Shown: positions 51,829 through 61,163 of the stretch, one piece after another
Layout: every line of letters begins with the position of its first letter
How positions within the stretch are numbered: position 1 is the stretch's first letter
Assembly (NCBI GenBank): GCA_900543085.1
Contig: UQQF01000001.1
Location: 248,001 to 312,000, forward strand
Direction of reading: 5' to 3'
From: an uncultured Eubacteriales bacterium
GTDB taxonomy: Bacteria > Bacillota > Clostridia > Oscillospirales > Oscillospiraceae
Length of the DNA stretch: 64,000 nucleotides
The notes under the pieces: generated by a model
Told to the model about the DNA's origin: nothing
What the model saw: only the letters and a program-made list of their open reading frames with translations
Databases searched by the model: none
Program-made: the position numbers and the translations under genes

Positions 51829-52507
51829 AGCTGTAATACCCGTCCATTCCGTCGCTGATGATCTTGCCGCCGTCTATGGCAACAACACGCTTGGAGAAGG
51901 CGTTGACAAGCTCCTTCTCGTGTGTGACGACAAGCAGTGTGGTGCCCAGCTCGTTTATTTTCTCCAGCAGAAGCATGAGCTCCAGGCTGCGCACAGGGTC
52001 GAGGTTGCCGGTGGGCTCGTCGGCTATTATCATCCGCGGGCTGTTGACCAGCGCGCGGGCTATGGCCACACGCTGCTGCTCGCCGCCGGACAGCTCCTGG
52101 GGATAGCGCTTCTCGCGCCCCTTGAGTCCGACCAGCTCCAGCACGTAGGGCACGCGCTCCTTGATAGACGCGTTGGAAGCGCCGACCACGCGCATGGCAA
52201 AGGCCACGTTGTCGTACACCGTCATTTTGTCTATGAGGCGGAAGTCCTGGAATATGACGCCGAGCGTCCTGCGCAGGAAGGGCAGCTTGCGCCGCTTTAT
52301 GCGCATCATGTCGAAGCCGTTGACAGTGATCTCGCCGCTGGCGGCGTGGACTTCTCCGGTGAGCAGCTTTATTATCGTCGTCTTGCCCGAACCGGACGGT
52401 CCGACCAGGAACACGAATTCGCCGTCGTGGATGTCGAGGTCGACACCGTGGAGCGCCTCCGTGCCGCTGCTGTCATAGACCATCTTGACAGAGTTCATCT
52501 GAACCAT
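51815..52507 (-). CDS. ftsE: Cell division ATP-binding protein FtsE
   Basis: A 230-residue ABC ATPase. Walker A is GPSGSGKTT, the signature LSGGEQQ and Walker [13 protein letters not shown]. It drives FtsX. It is the first gene of the divisome hydrolase group at 52507-48300. Confidence 0.95.
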   Translation of the reverse strand: MVQMNSVKMVYDSSGTEALHGVDLDIHDGEFVFLVGPSGSGKTTIIKLLTGEVHAASGEITVNGFDMMRIKRRKLPFLRRTLGVIFQDFRLIDKMTVYDNVAFAMRVVGASNASIKERVPYVLELVGLKGREKRYPQELSGGEQQRVAIARALVNSPRMIIADEPTGNLDPVRSLELMLLLEKINELGTTLLVVTHEKELVNAFSKRVVAIDGGKIISDGMDGYYSYEIE

Positions 52508-52588
52508 GGGTATATTTCCTCCGTTCGCTTATCGGCAGCCGATGGGAGTCGTTAAGTAAGCGCTGGACAGTGTCAGCGCTTACCAAAA

Positions 52589-53683
52589 TCAGAATCTCGC
52601 GGAGTTCTGGCTGTCGAGGTATTTTTTGACCATCATGGCGACCTTGAACACTATGGCGTGGTCAAACTCGCGCAGGTCGAGACCGGTGAGCTTCTTTATC
52701 TTCTCCAGCCTGTACACAAGCGTGTTGCGGTGGACGTAGAGCTTGCGGCTCGTCTCAGAGACGTTGAGGTTGTTCTCGAAGAACTTGTTTATGGTCTCAA
52801 GCGTGTCGTCGTCGAGGGTCTCGATCGGGTTCTTCTTGAAAACTTCGGAGAGGAACATCTCGCACAGCGTCGTGGGCAGCTGATAGATGATGCGGCCTAT
52901 GCCGAGGTTCTCATAGTTGATGATGGTCTTTTCCGTGTCGAACACTTTGCCGACTTCGATGGCCACCTGCGCCTCCTTGTACCTGTCGGCCAGCTCGCGC
53001 AGGTGATAGGCGGTGGAGCCGATGCCAATGACGGTCTTGACACCCAGCTCGCTCTTTATCGTGTGCTCGATCTGGCGGGCAAGCTCGGCGACGTCGTCGG
53101 CGCCGGGCTCTCCGGTCAGCTCGCGTATCACGACTATGTCCGTCTCGGTGACGGAGAGGACGAAGTCGCGCTGGCGGTCGGGAAACAGGTTCTGCACAAC
53201 CTCGAGCGCCGCAACGTCGCTGTGATCCACCTGGCGTATCAGGTAGACCACGCGGGGAACGTCCGTCACGAAGTGCAGTTCCTTTGCGCGGACGTACACG
53301 TCGCCGGGCAGGATGTTGTCGGAAATTATGTTCTTTACAAAGGTAGCCTTGTTGTGCTTCTCCTCGTAGTTTATCCGCGCCTCGCCCATGGCGACCGCGG
53401 ACAGGATGCAGATGCTGCGCGCAGCATCGTCATGCCCGGAAACAAACACGGCGTAATCGAATCTGGAGCCTACGACACCCAAAAGTTTGTAGGTTCTGAC
53501 GTTGGAAGCAAAGATTTGTTCCTGATCTTCCCCCATCGCAGCCTGCATATCGTCCAGATGAGAGCCTATCATGGAGAGCTCGCTGCAGGCTATGACAAAG
53601 CCCTGCTCGTCAACGACGCCTATGGTTCTGTCCGTGGCTTCCTTCATCTGTATAATGACGCTCTGAAATACCCTGCTTGACAT
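52589..53683 (-). CDS. PucR/CdaR-type transcriptional regulator
   Basis: A 364-residue regulator. The N-terminal half contains a CdaR-like sugar-diacid/GAF-type sensing part (VVDEQGFVIACSELSMIG), the middle a GGDEF-like fold, and the C-terminus the PucR helix-turn-helix (NLNVSETSRKLYVHRNTLVYRLEKI). The ligand is unknown. GGGAGG precedes the ATG. A perfect -10 (TATAAT on the minus strand, 53768-53773) lies about 90 bases upstream, without a clear -35. Confidence 0.85.
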   Translation of the reverse strand: MSSRVFQSVIIQMKEATDRTIGVVDEQGFVIACSELSMIGSHLDDMQAAMGEDQEQIFASNVRTYKLLGVVGSRFDYAVFVSGHDDAARSICILSAVAMGEARINYEEKHNKATFVKNIISDNILPGDVYVRAKELHFVTDVPRVVYLIRQVDHSDVAALEVVQNLFPDRQRDFVLSVTETDIVVIRELTGEPGADDVAELARQIEHTIKSELGVKTVIGIGSTAYHLRELADRYKEAQVAIEVGKVFDTEKTIINYENLGIGRIIYQLPTTLCEMFLSEVFKKNPIETLDDDTLETINKFFENNLNVSETSRKLYVHRNTLVYRLEKIKKLTGLDLREFDHAIVFKVAMMVKKYLDSQNSARF

Positions 53684-53904
53684 CTTTTATCCTCCCTGTT
53701 TTCATTGCATGGCGGCTGTGTCCGGCTTACGGTCTCTCTCCCGGTGCGCCGTTTCCGGCCTTTGGTTATTATAGACAAGAGCGCTCAATCATGCGTCTTA
53801 CATGATAATACAGATATGTGCAAATTTCAATAGAAAAATGTGATGTTTTTGTGAACAATTAAGATTCCTATAGTTAAAAGCCACAAATACAAGGGTCGAA
53901 TATC

Positions 53905-54609
53905 TTACGACAAGCCAAAAACCTTGCTCGCTTCAAATTGACGAAGCTCTTTGAAACCGCCGGATCCCAGGCTCTCGTCCAGTTCCAGCTGCCCGATTCT
54001 GACCCTGCGCAGAGTCTCCACGTTCTTTCCCCTGCTGGCCAGCATGCGCTTGACCTGGTGGTACTTCCCCTCCGAGACCTCCACCTTGCACGTGTTGCCC
54101 TCCAGAGGCTCCAGAACCGCCGGCAGGCACCTTGTGCCGTCGGCAAGGGTCAGACCCTCGCGAAAGGCCTCGACGTCCTCTGCGGTCACAGGGAGCGCCG
54201 TAGAGGCAATGTACGTCTTGACCACCCCGTGCTTGGGCGAGATCACCCGGTGCGCGTAGTCCCCGTCGTTGGTCAGCAGCAAAAGCCCCGTCGTGTCCTT
54301 GTCGAGGCGCCCCACGGGAGAGAGCCCCAGCGCGCGCAGCTCCCGCGGCAGGAGATCCAGCACGGTGGGCTGTCCGGGGTCTTCGGTCGCGCTGAGCACG
54401 CCCGCCGGCTTATCCAGCATGAAGTATCTGTACTCGGCGCAGTTCACCTGCGCGCCCAGCACGGTGATGACAGCCGATTCGTCGGCCTTTGCCTCCGGCT
54501 TATCCACGGTCACGCCGTTTACGGCCACGCTGCCCGAGCGTATCAGCGCCCTGGCGTCGCTGCGCGAATACAGCCCGCTTTGTACTAGGAGCTTATCAAG
54601 TCTTGTCAT
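53905..54609 (-). CDS. RsuA/RluB-family pseudouridine synthase
   Basis: A 234-residue rRNA pseudouridine synthase. An S4 RNA-binding domain (about 1-60) is followed by the catalytic domain with the active-site Asp in GRLDKDTTGLLLLTND and the terminal block YHQVKRMLASRG. Size and motif fit the RsuA type (16S rRNA) better than RluB, but the target is not certain. Confidence 0.9.
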   Translation of the reverse strand: MTRLDKLLVQSGLYSRSDARALIRSGSVAVNGVTVDKPEAKADESAVITVLGAQVNCAEYRYFMLDKPAGVLSATEDPGQPTVLDLLPRELRALGLSPVGRLDKDTTGLLLLTNDGDYAHRVISPKHGVVKTYIASTALPVTAEDVEAFREGLTLADGTRCLPAVLEPLEGNTCKVEVSEGKYHQVKRMLASRGKNVETLRRVRIGQLELDESLGSGGFKELRQFEASKVFGLS

Positions 54610-54672
54610 GTGTCACCTGCTTTGTAATAATCCCGGGACGGCGCAAATATAATGCTCCGGGAGGGATGTCCC

Positions 54673-55110
54673 GTGACGGGTGAAAAAAAGCTTACCAGGA
54701 GAGGCGCTGTCTTCATCATACTGGCCTGCGCCGTGATATTGGCGGTGATCGTCCTGCTCTGCTCCGAGCCTGAAGGCTCCGGCCTGGACAGCACCGAGGC
54801 GCGCGTCGAATACCTCGCCGGACTGGGCTGGGAGGTCGACGCCGGCAGCGAGACGGCGCGCACGGTGACGCTGCCGGACGAGGTGAGCGGCGTCATCGCG
54901 CAGTACAACGCCCTGCAAAAGCAGCAGGGCTTCGACCTCGAGCCATACGCCGGCAAGGAGATCGAGAGCTACACGTACGAGCTGATGAACTATCCCAACG
55001 GAGAGGAGGGCGTGGTGGCTCAGCTGTTCGTGTACAAAGGCCGCGCCATCGCCGGAGACATACACTCCTCCGCCCTCGGGGGCTTCATGCACAGTATCAA
55101 AAATGTCTAG
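54673..55110 (+). CDS. Membrane-anchored DUF4830-like protein
   Basis: A 145-residue protein with a short basic start, one membrane helix (about residues 11-30) and a small outside domain including VEYLAGLGWEVD, the pattern I associate with DUF4830 proteins of unknown role. A GTG start is chosen, with GGGAGGG a few bases upstream; a start seven codons earlier has the ribosome site inside it. The stop codon TAG is part of the first stem of a five-hairpin repeat. Confidence 0.75.
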   Translation: MTGEKKLTRRGAVFIILACAVILAVIVLLCSEPEGSGLDSTEARVEYLAGLGWEVDAGSETARTVTLPDEVSGVIAQYNALQKQQGFDLEPYAGKEIESYTYELMNYPNGEEGVVAQLFVYKGRAIAGDIHSSALGGFMHSIKNV

Positions 55111-55239
55111 GGGGGAATTCTTCCCCCCTAGATACGCGGCGCTTGCGCCGCGTTACCCCCCTCGCCGCGCACGGCGCGGCGGCCGTGGACACGCGTCCAC
55201 GGGATAAGGTATCTAGCCGAGGCAAAGCCCCGGCTAGAT
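55106..55239 (+). repeat. Five-hairpin interspersed element, copy B
   Basis: The same architecture as copy A: stems 55106-55117/55121-55132 (12 bp), 55135-55142/55145-55152, the CGCCGCGC stem with an ACG loop, 55183-55190/55195-55202, and 55211-55223/55227-55239 with the same A-C mismatch. Compared with copy A, the second stem changes AT/AT to GC/GC, the third TT/AA to GC/GC, and the fourth has a wholly different sequence but the same 8-bp stem and 4-base loop. It begins inside the stop codon of the upstream gene. Confidence 0.9.
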
Positions 55240-55279
55240 GATTTTGATTGGGGGCATAAGGGTAGCACATAATTACGCA

Positions 55280-55307
55280 TAAAGGCTCGGCCGGTGCCGA
55301 GCCTTTA
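55280..55307. terminator. Bidirectional terminator between facing repeats B and C
   Basis: A 12-bp perfect stem (55280-55291 with 55296-55307) and a four-base loop with A/T ends on both sides, between the converging DUF4830 and tuf transcripts. Confidence 0.82.
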
Positions 55308-55318
55308 GTTTGCTATTC

Positions 55319-55452
55319 ATCGAGACGGGGCTTCGCCTCGGCTCGATACAATAACCTGCGGACACGTGTCCGCAGCCGCCGCGCTGTGCGCGGCGAGGGG
55401 GGTATCCCGGCATTTATGCCGGGTATCTAGGGGGGACAACGTCCCCCCTAGA
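55319..55452 (-). repeat. Five-hairpin interspersed element, copy C (inverted)
   Basis: Read on the minus strand it has the five stems in the same order: 55426-55437/55441-55452 (12 bp), 55406-55413/55416-55423, 55377-55384/55388-55395, 55356-55363/55368-55375 and 55319-55347. Relative to copy A the second stem swaps C-G for G-C; the fourth stem is again unrelated in sequence but equal in length. It lies eight bases after the tuf stop codon, in the same orientation as tuf. Only the fifth stem has one extra mismatch. Confidence 0.9.
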
Positions 55453-55460
55453 GAGTTTTA

Positions 55461-56699
55461 TTACTCGTTGATGGCGATGACGACGCCGGAGCCGACGGTG
55501 CGGCCGCCCTCGCGGATAGCGAAGCGGAGGCCGTTCTCGATGGCGATGGGGGTGATCAGCTCAACGTCCATGTCGACGTTGTCGCCGGGCATGCACATCT
55601 CAACGCCCTCGGGCAGGGAGATGACGCCGGTCACGTCGGTGGTACGGAAGTAGAACTGAGGACGGTAGTTGTTGAAGAACGGGGTATGACGGCCGCCCTC
55701 GTCCTTGCTCAGGACGTAGACCTGGCCCTTGAACTTGGTGTGGGGGTGAATGCTCTTCGGGGCAGCGAGAACCTGGCCGCGCTCGACGTCCTTCTTCGCG
55801 ATGCCGCGGAGCAGGGTGCCGACGTTGTCGCCGGCCTCGGCGAACTCGAGGGTCTTGTGGAACATCTCGGTGCCGGTGACGACGGTCTCCTGGGTCTCCT
55901 TGATGCCGACGATCTCAACCTTGTCGCCGACCTTGACGCGGCCACGCTCGACACGGCCGGTGGTAACGGTGCCGCGGCCGGTGATGGTGAAGACGTCCTC
56001 GATGGGCATCAGGAACGGCTGGTCGGCCTTGCGCTCGGGGGTCTCGATCCAGGTGTCGACAGCGTCCATGAGCTCCCAGATGCACTTGTACTCGGGGGCG
56101 TGAGGATCGGTGCTGTTGCTCTCGAGAACCTTCAGAGCGGAGCCCTTGATGATCGGGGTGTCGTCGCCGGGGAACTCGTACTTGTCGAGCAGCTCGCGGA
56201 CTTCCATCTCGACGAGCTCGAGCAGCTCGGGATCGTCGACCTGGTCGCACTTGTTCAGGAAGACGACTATATAAGGAACGTTAACCTGGCGGGCGAGCAG
56301 CAGGTGCTCACGGGTCTGAGCCATGGGGCCGTCGGAGGCGGCGATAACGAGGATGGCGCCGTCCATCTGAGCAGCACCGGTGATCATGTTCTTGATGTAG
56401 TCGGCGTGACCCGGGCAGTCGACGTGGGCGTAGTGGCGGCCCTGGATCTGCTCGCCGTTCAGGCCGGTGCGGTCATCGGTCTGGTACTCGACGTGAGCGG
56501 TGTTGATCGTGATGCCGCGGGCGCGCTCTTCGGGAGCCTTGTCGATCTGGTCGTAGGCGGTGTACTCGGCGGCGCCTTCGTCTGCCATGTGCAGAACCTT
56601 GGTGATAGCGGCGGTCAGAGTGGTCTTGCCGTGGTCGATGTGGCCGATGGTACCAATGTTGACGTGGGGCTTGGTGCGGTTAAACATCTGCTTTGCCAT
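55461..56699 (-). CDS. tuf: Translation elongation factor EF-Tu
   Basis: A 412-residue GTPase that brings aminoacyl-tRNA to the ribosome. GTP motifs are [17 protein letters not shown] and NKCDQVDD. Slightly longer than the E. coli protein, owing to an insert around residues 190-205 in domain I. It is the last gene of the str operon; its 3' end is followed by five-hairpin copy C. Confidence 0.98.
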   Translation of the reverse strand: MAKQMFNRTKPHVNIGTIGHIDHGKTTLTAAITKVLHMADEGAAEYTAYDQIDKAPEERARGITINTAHVEYQTDDRTGLNGEQIQGRHYAHVDCPGHADYIKNMITGAAQMDGAILVIAASDGPMAQTREHLLLARQVNVPYIVVFLNKCDQVDDPELLELVEMEVRELLDKYEFPGDDTPIIKGSALKVLESNSTDPHAPEYKCIWELMDAVDTWIETPERKADQPFLMPIEDVFTITGRGTVTTGRVERGRVKVGDKVEIVGIKETQETVVTGTEMFHKTLEFAEAGDNVGTLLRGIAKKDVERGQVLAAPKSIHPHTKFKGQVYVLSKDEGGRHTPFFNNYRPQFYFRTTDVTGVISLPEGVEMCMPGDNVDMDVELITPIAIENGLRFAIREGGRTVGSGVVIAINE

Positions 56700-56764
56700 T
56701 TTGATATCCTCCTTAGTAATCGATGGATGGTAATGGATTTACCGGAATGTATCGTAAGCGAGGC

Positions 56765-58837
56765 TCAGCCCCGGTTTCCGATAATCTTGTCTTGCAGGCT
56801 CTTGGGGAGCTCTACGAAATGTCTGGGCTCCATGGAGTAGTTGGCGCGACCCTGCGTCTTGCTGCGCAGGTCGGTCGCATAGCCGAACATGGTGCTCAGA
56901 GGCACGTTTGCGGTGACGATGACGGCGCCGTTGCGGATGTCGGTGCCGACGATCTGGCCGCGGCGGGCGTTGATGTCGCCGACGACGGTGCCCATGTAAT
57001 CCTCGGGCGCAGTGACGCTGACCTTCATGATGGGCTCGAGCAGGGTCGGGCCGGCCTTGGCCATGGCCTCCTTGAAGGCCATGCTGCCGCATATCTTGAA
57101 GGCGTTCTCACTGGAGTCGACCTCGTGGAAGGAACCGTCGATGAGCGTGGCCTTGACGTCGACGACCTGATAGCCGCCGAGGATGCCGGCCTGCATCGCA
57201 CCCTGGATGCCCTGATCCACACAGGGGATATACTCCTTGGGGATCGCGCCGCCGTGGATGTCGTCCACGAACTCGTAGCCCTTGCCGGACTCGTTTGGTT
57301 CGATGGTGAGCTTGACGTGCGCGAACTGGCCGCGGCCGCCGGTCTGGCGCACAAAGCGCGTGTCGACGGTGGCGGGCTTGGTGATGGTCTCCTTGTAGGA
57401 GACCTGGGGCTTGCCGACGTTGGCCTCGACCTTGAACTCACGCAGCAGCCTGTCGACGATGATCTCCAGGTGCAGCTCGCCCATGCCGGCGATGATGGTC
57501 TGACCGGTCTCCTCGTCGGTGTAGGTCTTGAAGGTCGGGTCTTCCTCGGCGAGCTTCGCGAGGGCTATGGACATCTTCTCCTGGCCGGCCTTGGTCTTCG
57601 GCTCGATGGCGACGCGGATAACAGGCTCCGGGAACTCCATGTTCTCCAGGATGATCTGGTTCTTGTCGTCGCAGAGCGTGTCGCCGGTGGTGGTGTTCTT
57701 CAGGCCGACGGCCGCAGCGATGTCGCCGGAGTAGGCGGTCTGGAGATCCTCACGGTGGTTGGCATGCATCAGCAGGATGCGGCCGAGGCGCTCACGCTGT
57801 CCCTTCGTGGCGTTGATGACGGTCTCACCGGCGTTGACGGTGCCCGAATACACGCGGAAGAAGGCGAGCTTGCCGACGTAGGGGTCGGTCATGATCTTGA
57901 AAGCCAGAGCCGAGAAGGGAGCGTCGTCGCTGGCCTCACGGGTCTCTGTCTCGCCGGTCTTGGGGTTCACGCCCTCGACGGCGGGGATGTCCAGCGGGCT
58001 GGGCAGGTAGTCGACGATGGCGTCGAGCAGCTTCTGCACGCCCTTGTTCTTGTAAGAGGTGCCGCACACCACGGGAACCATCTTGACCGCGACGGTGGCG
58101 CGGCGGATGGCGGCGCGGATCTTGTCGGCGGGCACTTCCTCACCCTCGAGGTACATCTCCATGATCTCGTCGTCAAAGTCGCTCACAGCCTCAAGGAGGT
58201 TGGTGCGGTACTCATCGGCGAGGTCACGCATGTCCTCGGGAATCTCCTCAACGCGCATGTCCTTGCCCAGGTCGTCATAATAGACGTCGGCCTTCATTTC
58301 GACCAGGTCTATTATGCCGCGGAAATCGGCTTCCTTGCCTATCGGCAGCTGGATGGGCACCGCGTTTGCCTTGAGGCGGTCGTGCACCATGTCGATCACG
58401 TTGTAGAAGTCCGCGCCCATTATGTCCATCTTGTTGACGTAGATGATACGCGGGACGTTGTAGTGGTCGGCCTGACGCCAAACGGTCTCGCTCTGCGGCT
58501 CGACGCCGCCCTTGGCGCAGAGAACCGTAACGCAGCCGTCCAGGACACGCAGGCTGCGCTCGACCTCGACGGTGAAGTCGACGTGACCCGGGGTGTCGAT
58601 GATGTTCAGGCGGCAGCCGCGCCAGTGACAGGTTGTGGCAGCGGAGGTGATGGTGATACCACGCTCCTGCTCCTGCTCCATCCAGTCCATAGTGGCGGTG
58701 CCCTCGTGGGTCTCGCCTATCTTGTAGTTGACGCCAGTATAGAACAGGATGCGCTCAGTCGTCGTGGTTTTGCCCGCGTCGATGTGAGCCATTATTCCGA
58801 TGTTTCTAGTGTTCTCCAGTGAATACTCTCTGGGCAT
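56765..58837 (-). CDS. fusA: Translation elongation factor EF-G
   Basis: A 690-residue translocation GTPase with full-length five-domain build. GTP motifs are [18 protein letters not shown] and NKMDIMGAD. It lies between rpsG and tuf in the classical str order. Confidence 0.98.
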   Translation of the reverse strand: MPREYSLENTRNIGIMAHIDAGKTTTTERILFYTGVNYKIGETHEGTATMDWMEQEQERGITITSAATTCHWRGCRLNIIDTPGHVDFTVEVERSLRVLDGCVTVLCAKGGVEPQSETVWRQADHYNVPRIIYVNKMDIMGADFYNVIDMVHDRLKANAVPIQLPIGKEADFRGIIDLVEMKADVYYDDLGKDMRVEEIPEDMRDLADEYRTNLLEAVSDFDDEIMEMYLEGEEVPADKIRAAIRRATVAVKMVPVVCGTSYKNKGVQKLLDAIVDYLPSPLDIPAVEGVNPKTGETETREASDDAPFSALAFKIMTDPYVGKLAFFRVYSGTVNAGETVINATKGQRERLGRILLMHANHREDLQTAYSGDIAAAVGLKNTTTGDTLCDDKNQIILENMEFPEPVIRVAIEPKTKAGQEKMSIALAKLAEEDPTFKTYTDEETGQTIIAGMGELHLEIIVDRLLREFKVEANVGKPQVSYKETITKPATVDTRFVRQTGGRGQFAHVKLTIEPNESGKGYEFVDDIHGGAIPKEYIPCVDQGIQGAMQAGILGGYQVVDVKATLIDGSFHEVDSSENAFKICGSMAFKEAMAKAGPTLLEPIMKVSVTAPEDYMGTVVGDINARRGQIVGTDIRNGAVIVTANVPLSTMFGYATDLRSKTQGRANYSMEPRHFVELPKSLQDKIIGNRG

Positions 58838-58874
58838 ATAATGCTACGCTCCTAAAATTCTAAGCTTCTTTCTC

Positions 58875-59345
58875 TTACCACCTGAAGTGCGCGAAGGCCT
58901 TGTTGCTCTCGGCCATCTTGTGGGTATCCTCGCGGCGCTTGACAGCGGCGCCGAGGTTGTTGCAGGCGTCCATGATCTCGCCGGCAAGGCGCTCCTTCAT
59001 AGTCTTCTCGCCGCGCTTGCGGGCGAACATCGTCAGCCAACGCAGGCCGAGAGTCTGACGGCGCTCGGGACGAACCTCGATAGGCACCTGATAGGTGGCG
59101 CCGCCGACACGGCGGGCCTTGACCTCCAGGCTGGGCATGATGTTGTTCATGGCCTCGGTGAACGCCTCGAGGGGGTCTTTGCCGGTCTTTTCCTTTATAA
59201 TGTCAAACGCATCGTACACGACCTTCTGTGCGACGCCCTTCTTGCCGTCCAGCATGATGCTGTTGATGAGCTTGGTCACCAGCACGCTGTTGTATACCGG
59301 ATCAGGCAGGATCTCTCTCTTGGGAACGTTACCTCTTCTGGGCAC
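58875..59345 (-). CDS. rpsG: Ribosomal protein uS7
   Basis: A 156-residue small-subunit protein that nucleates assembly of the 30S head. The block [18 protein letters not shown] starts the protein. The start is GTG 59345: the ATG six codons earlier has AAGGAGGG inside its own coding part, and 156 residues is the normal S7 length. Confidence 0.97.
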   Translation of the reverse strand: MPRRGNVPKREILPDPVYNSVLVTKLINSIMLDGKKGVAQKVVYDAFDIIKEKTGKDPLEAFTEAMNNIMPSLEVKARRVGGATYQVPIEVRPERRQTLGLRWLTMFARKRGEKTMKERLAGEIMDACNNLGAAVKRREDTHKMAESNKAFAHFRW

Positions 59346-59474
59346 TATGCTTCCCTCCTTCATTAAAAAATGACTTCATCGGTACTCGAGGGGCGGTCTG
59401 TCCCCCCGCTGCGCCCAGCGGTCTGAGCGATACGCTGTAATATCAATCAAACAGCTTGGGCTGTGCTGCCGGAA

Positions 59475-59897
59475 TTATTTCTTACCGGCCTTGGGGCGCT
59501 TGGCGCCGTACTTACTGCGGCCCTGCATACGTCCGGAGACGCCCTGGGTGTCCAGAGTGCCGCGGATGATGTGGTAACGCACACCGGGCAGGTCCTTGAC
59601 ACGGCCGCCGCGAATCATGACGACGGAGTGCTCCTGCAGGTTGTGGCCAACACCGGGGATGTACGCGGTGACCTCGTAGCCGTTGGTGAGGCGCACACGG
59701 GCGATCTTACGCAGAGCGGAGTTCGGCTTCTTGGGAGTCGAGGTACGCACCGCGGTGCACACGCCGCGCTTCTGGGGGCTGGAGAGGTTGGTCTCGCAGT
59801 TCTTGAGGGTGTTCAGACCCTTCTGCAGAGCGGGGGACGTGCTCTTGTAGGTCACCTGTTCCCTGCCCTTCCTGACGAGCTGGTTAAAAGTCGGCAA
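59475..59897 (-). CDS. rpsL: Ribosomal protein uS12
   Basis: A 140-residue decoding-centre protein. The blocks [22 protein letters not shown] and the Lys-rich [10 protein letters not shown] end are typical. The streptomycin-sensitive Lys is present in TPKKPNS. First gene of the str operon; rpoB and rpoC are not upstream here. Confidence 0.97.
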   Translation of the reverse strand: MPTFNQLVRKGREQVTYKSTSPALQKGLNTLKNCETNLSSPQKRGVCTAVRTSTPKKPNSALRKIARVRLTNGYEVTAYIPGVGHNLQEHSVVMIRGGRVKDLPGVRYHIIRGTLDTQGVSGRMQGRSKYGAKRPKAGKK

Positions 59898-60004
59898 ATT
59901 GCATTTCCTCCTTTCCCGGGAAAAAATATTCTGATTTTGCGCAAAAACACAGCCATTTTCGCGCGAAATCCGCCACGGGCATAATTATACCCGGGCGGAA
60001 ATTG

Positions 60005-60033
60005 ATTCTAGCATATTTCACAAAATTAGTCAA
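60005..60033 (-). promoter_or_regulatory. Promoter of the str operon
   Basis: On the minus strand TTGACT (60028-60033), a 17-base spacer and TAGAAT (60005-60010) in an AT-rich region, about 108 bases upstream of rpsL. A short hairpin, CGGGTATAATTATGCCCG-like, follows in the leader. Confidence 0.75.
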
Positions 60034-60114
60034 GAAAAATTTATAGGCGGAACAGAGCCCAAATGTGTGCAAAATTGCGGGATTATTCGACTTTCACGCT
60101 TCACATCGGGCGGC

Positions 60115-60148
60115 AAGACGGCCGGCTGCCGGAGCGGCCGGCCGTCTT
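60115..60148 (-). terminator. Terminator of the VanY-type gene
   Basis: A 12-bp perfect stem (60115-60126 with 60137-60148) and a ten-base loop, 20 bases after the stop codon. The T tract is weak. Confidence 0.65.
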
Positions 60149-60167
60149 ACGGTCTCACGGCAGTGCT

Positions 60168-60953
60168 TTAGTCGTACAAATCGACAAATTGCTCGAGGCA
60201 GAGATTGTTCTCCATGATATACTGCGCCGCCTCGACGCCGACATAGCGGAAGTGCCACGGCTCGTTGATGCCGGTTATGGACTCGCGCGAGGCCGGGTAG
60301 CGGAGTATGAAGCCGTACTGGGCGCAGTTCTCGCGCATCCAGGTGAGGAAGTTCTGATCCATCTGCGTGGCGTCCATGGTGTTGTAGTAGCGGTCTGTAA
60401 TGTCCACGCCCAGACCCGTCTGATGGTCGCTCTCGCCCGGGGGCGCTACGCTCTTTGCGGCCTCGGCGTAGTCCTCGGTCGTGGGGTACTCCGGCCATGC
60501 TATCTGGCTGGCGCGGCCGTTATATATGTAGTTCTGCGCGCTGTAGCTGCGGTAGGCCGTCATTATATACGGCGAGTATCCGGCGCTGCGCGCGCCGTTG
60601 AGGAACTCCACCAGCGCGTCTACCGCGCGCTCGTCGAAGTACTGCGCCGTGCCCTCTATGGAAGCGACGTACGGGGTGTAGGAGCCGATGTTGTGGTCGC
60701 TGTTCGCGAGCCGGTATTCCCAGGACGTGATGTCGATGTCCGGCTTGTCCGTGCCTATCTCCGGACGTTCCTCCTTGCTGCCCGGCAGAGTTGTAGCCTG
60801 CGGCGTCGGCTGAACCACGTAGGAGAGGTCTCCGTCTATGTTCACGCCGTTGTCTGCCGTGGCCGCCTCGGAGCTCCGGGAGGCCACGACGAGCAGCAGC
60901 AAAATAGTGAGCAATGTAAAAGCAAAGGCCGAGAATATGCGCTTGGTCTGCAT
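60168..60953 (-). CDS. VanY-type D-alanyl-D-alanine carboxypeptidase (M15B)
   Basis: A 261-residue exported zinc peptidase that trims the terminal D-Ala of peptidoglycan stems. A signal-anchor (about residues 6-26) and a Thr/Pro linker precede the catalytic domain. Zinc ligands are in GESDHQTGLGVDITD and EPWHFRY; SAGYSPYIMTAYRSY is another family block. AAAGGAGG precedes the chosen ATG; the longer frame begins with an Arg-rich, non-family stretch. Beside the str operon it probably belongs to general wall metabolism rather than vancomycin resistance, as no van genes are nearby. Confidence 0.9.
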   Translation of the reverse strand: MQTKRIFSAFAFTLLTILLLLVVASRSSEAATADNGVNIDGDLSYVVQPTPQATTLPGSKEERPEIGTDKPDIDITSWEYRLANSDHNIGSYTPYVASIEGTAQYFDERAVDALVEFLNGARSAGYSPYIMTAYRSYSAQNYIYNGRASQIAWPEYPTTEDYAEAAKSVAPPGESDHQTGLGVDITDRYYNTMDATQMDQNFLTWMRENCAQYGFILRYPASRESITGINEPWHFRYVGVEAAQYIMENNLCLEQFVDLYD

Positions 60954-61075
60954 TATCGCCGCCTCCTTTCTGCGTACTTGCCGCATGATGTGCGCTTCGT
61001 GGGGGAAGCAGACTTTTAGGAGAATATTATAGCACTAAAAGTGGGGAATGACAAGCGGTATATTTGCACGGCAAA

Positions 61076-61099
61076 GAGGCGGCGCTTATGCGCCGCCTC
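61076..61099 (-). terminator. Terminator of the MFS transporter gene
   Basis: A 10-bp perfect stem (61076-61085 with 61090-61099) with a TTAT loop, 65 bases downstream of the stop codon and followed on the minus strand by TTTGC. The 61100-61163 bases contain no gene. Confidence 0.7.
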
Positions 61100-61163
61100 T
61101 CGGGGTTTGTCAGTTTTGCGTCCAGCTTGTTACTAAAGTAGTAACGTTCAGGTGCAAAGCAAA

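Noticed and set aside
59364-59474. A tRNA or small RNA between rpsG and rpsL
   Set aside because: There are GC-rich inverted stretches but no cloverleaf or T-loop sequence; no tRNA was found anywhere in the window.
60168-60953. A vancomycin resistance locus
   Set aside because: Only a VanY-type carboxypeptidase is present; no vanA, vanH, vanX or two-component genes lie nearby.
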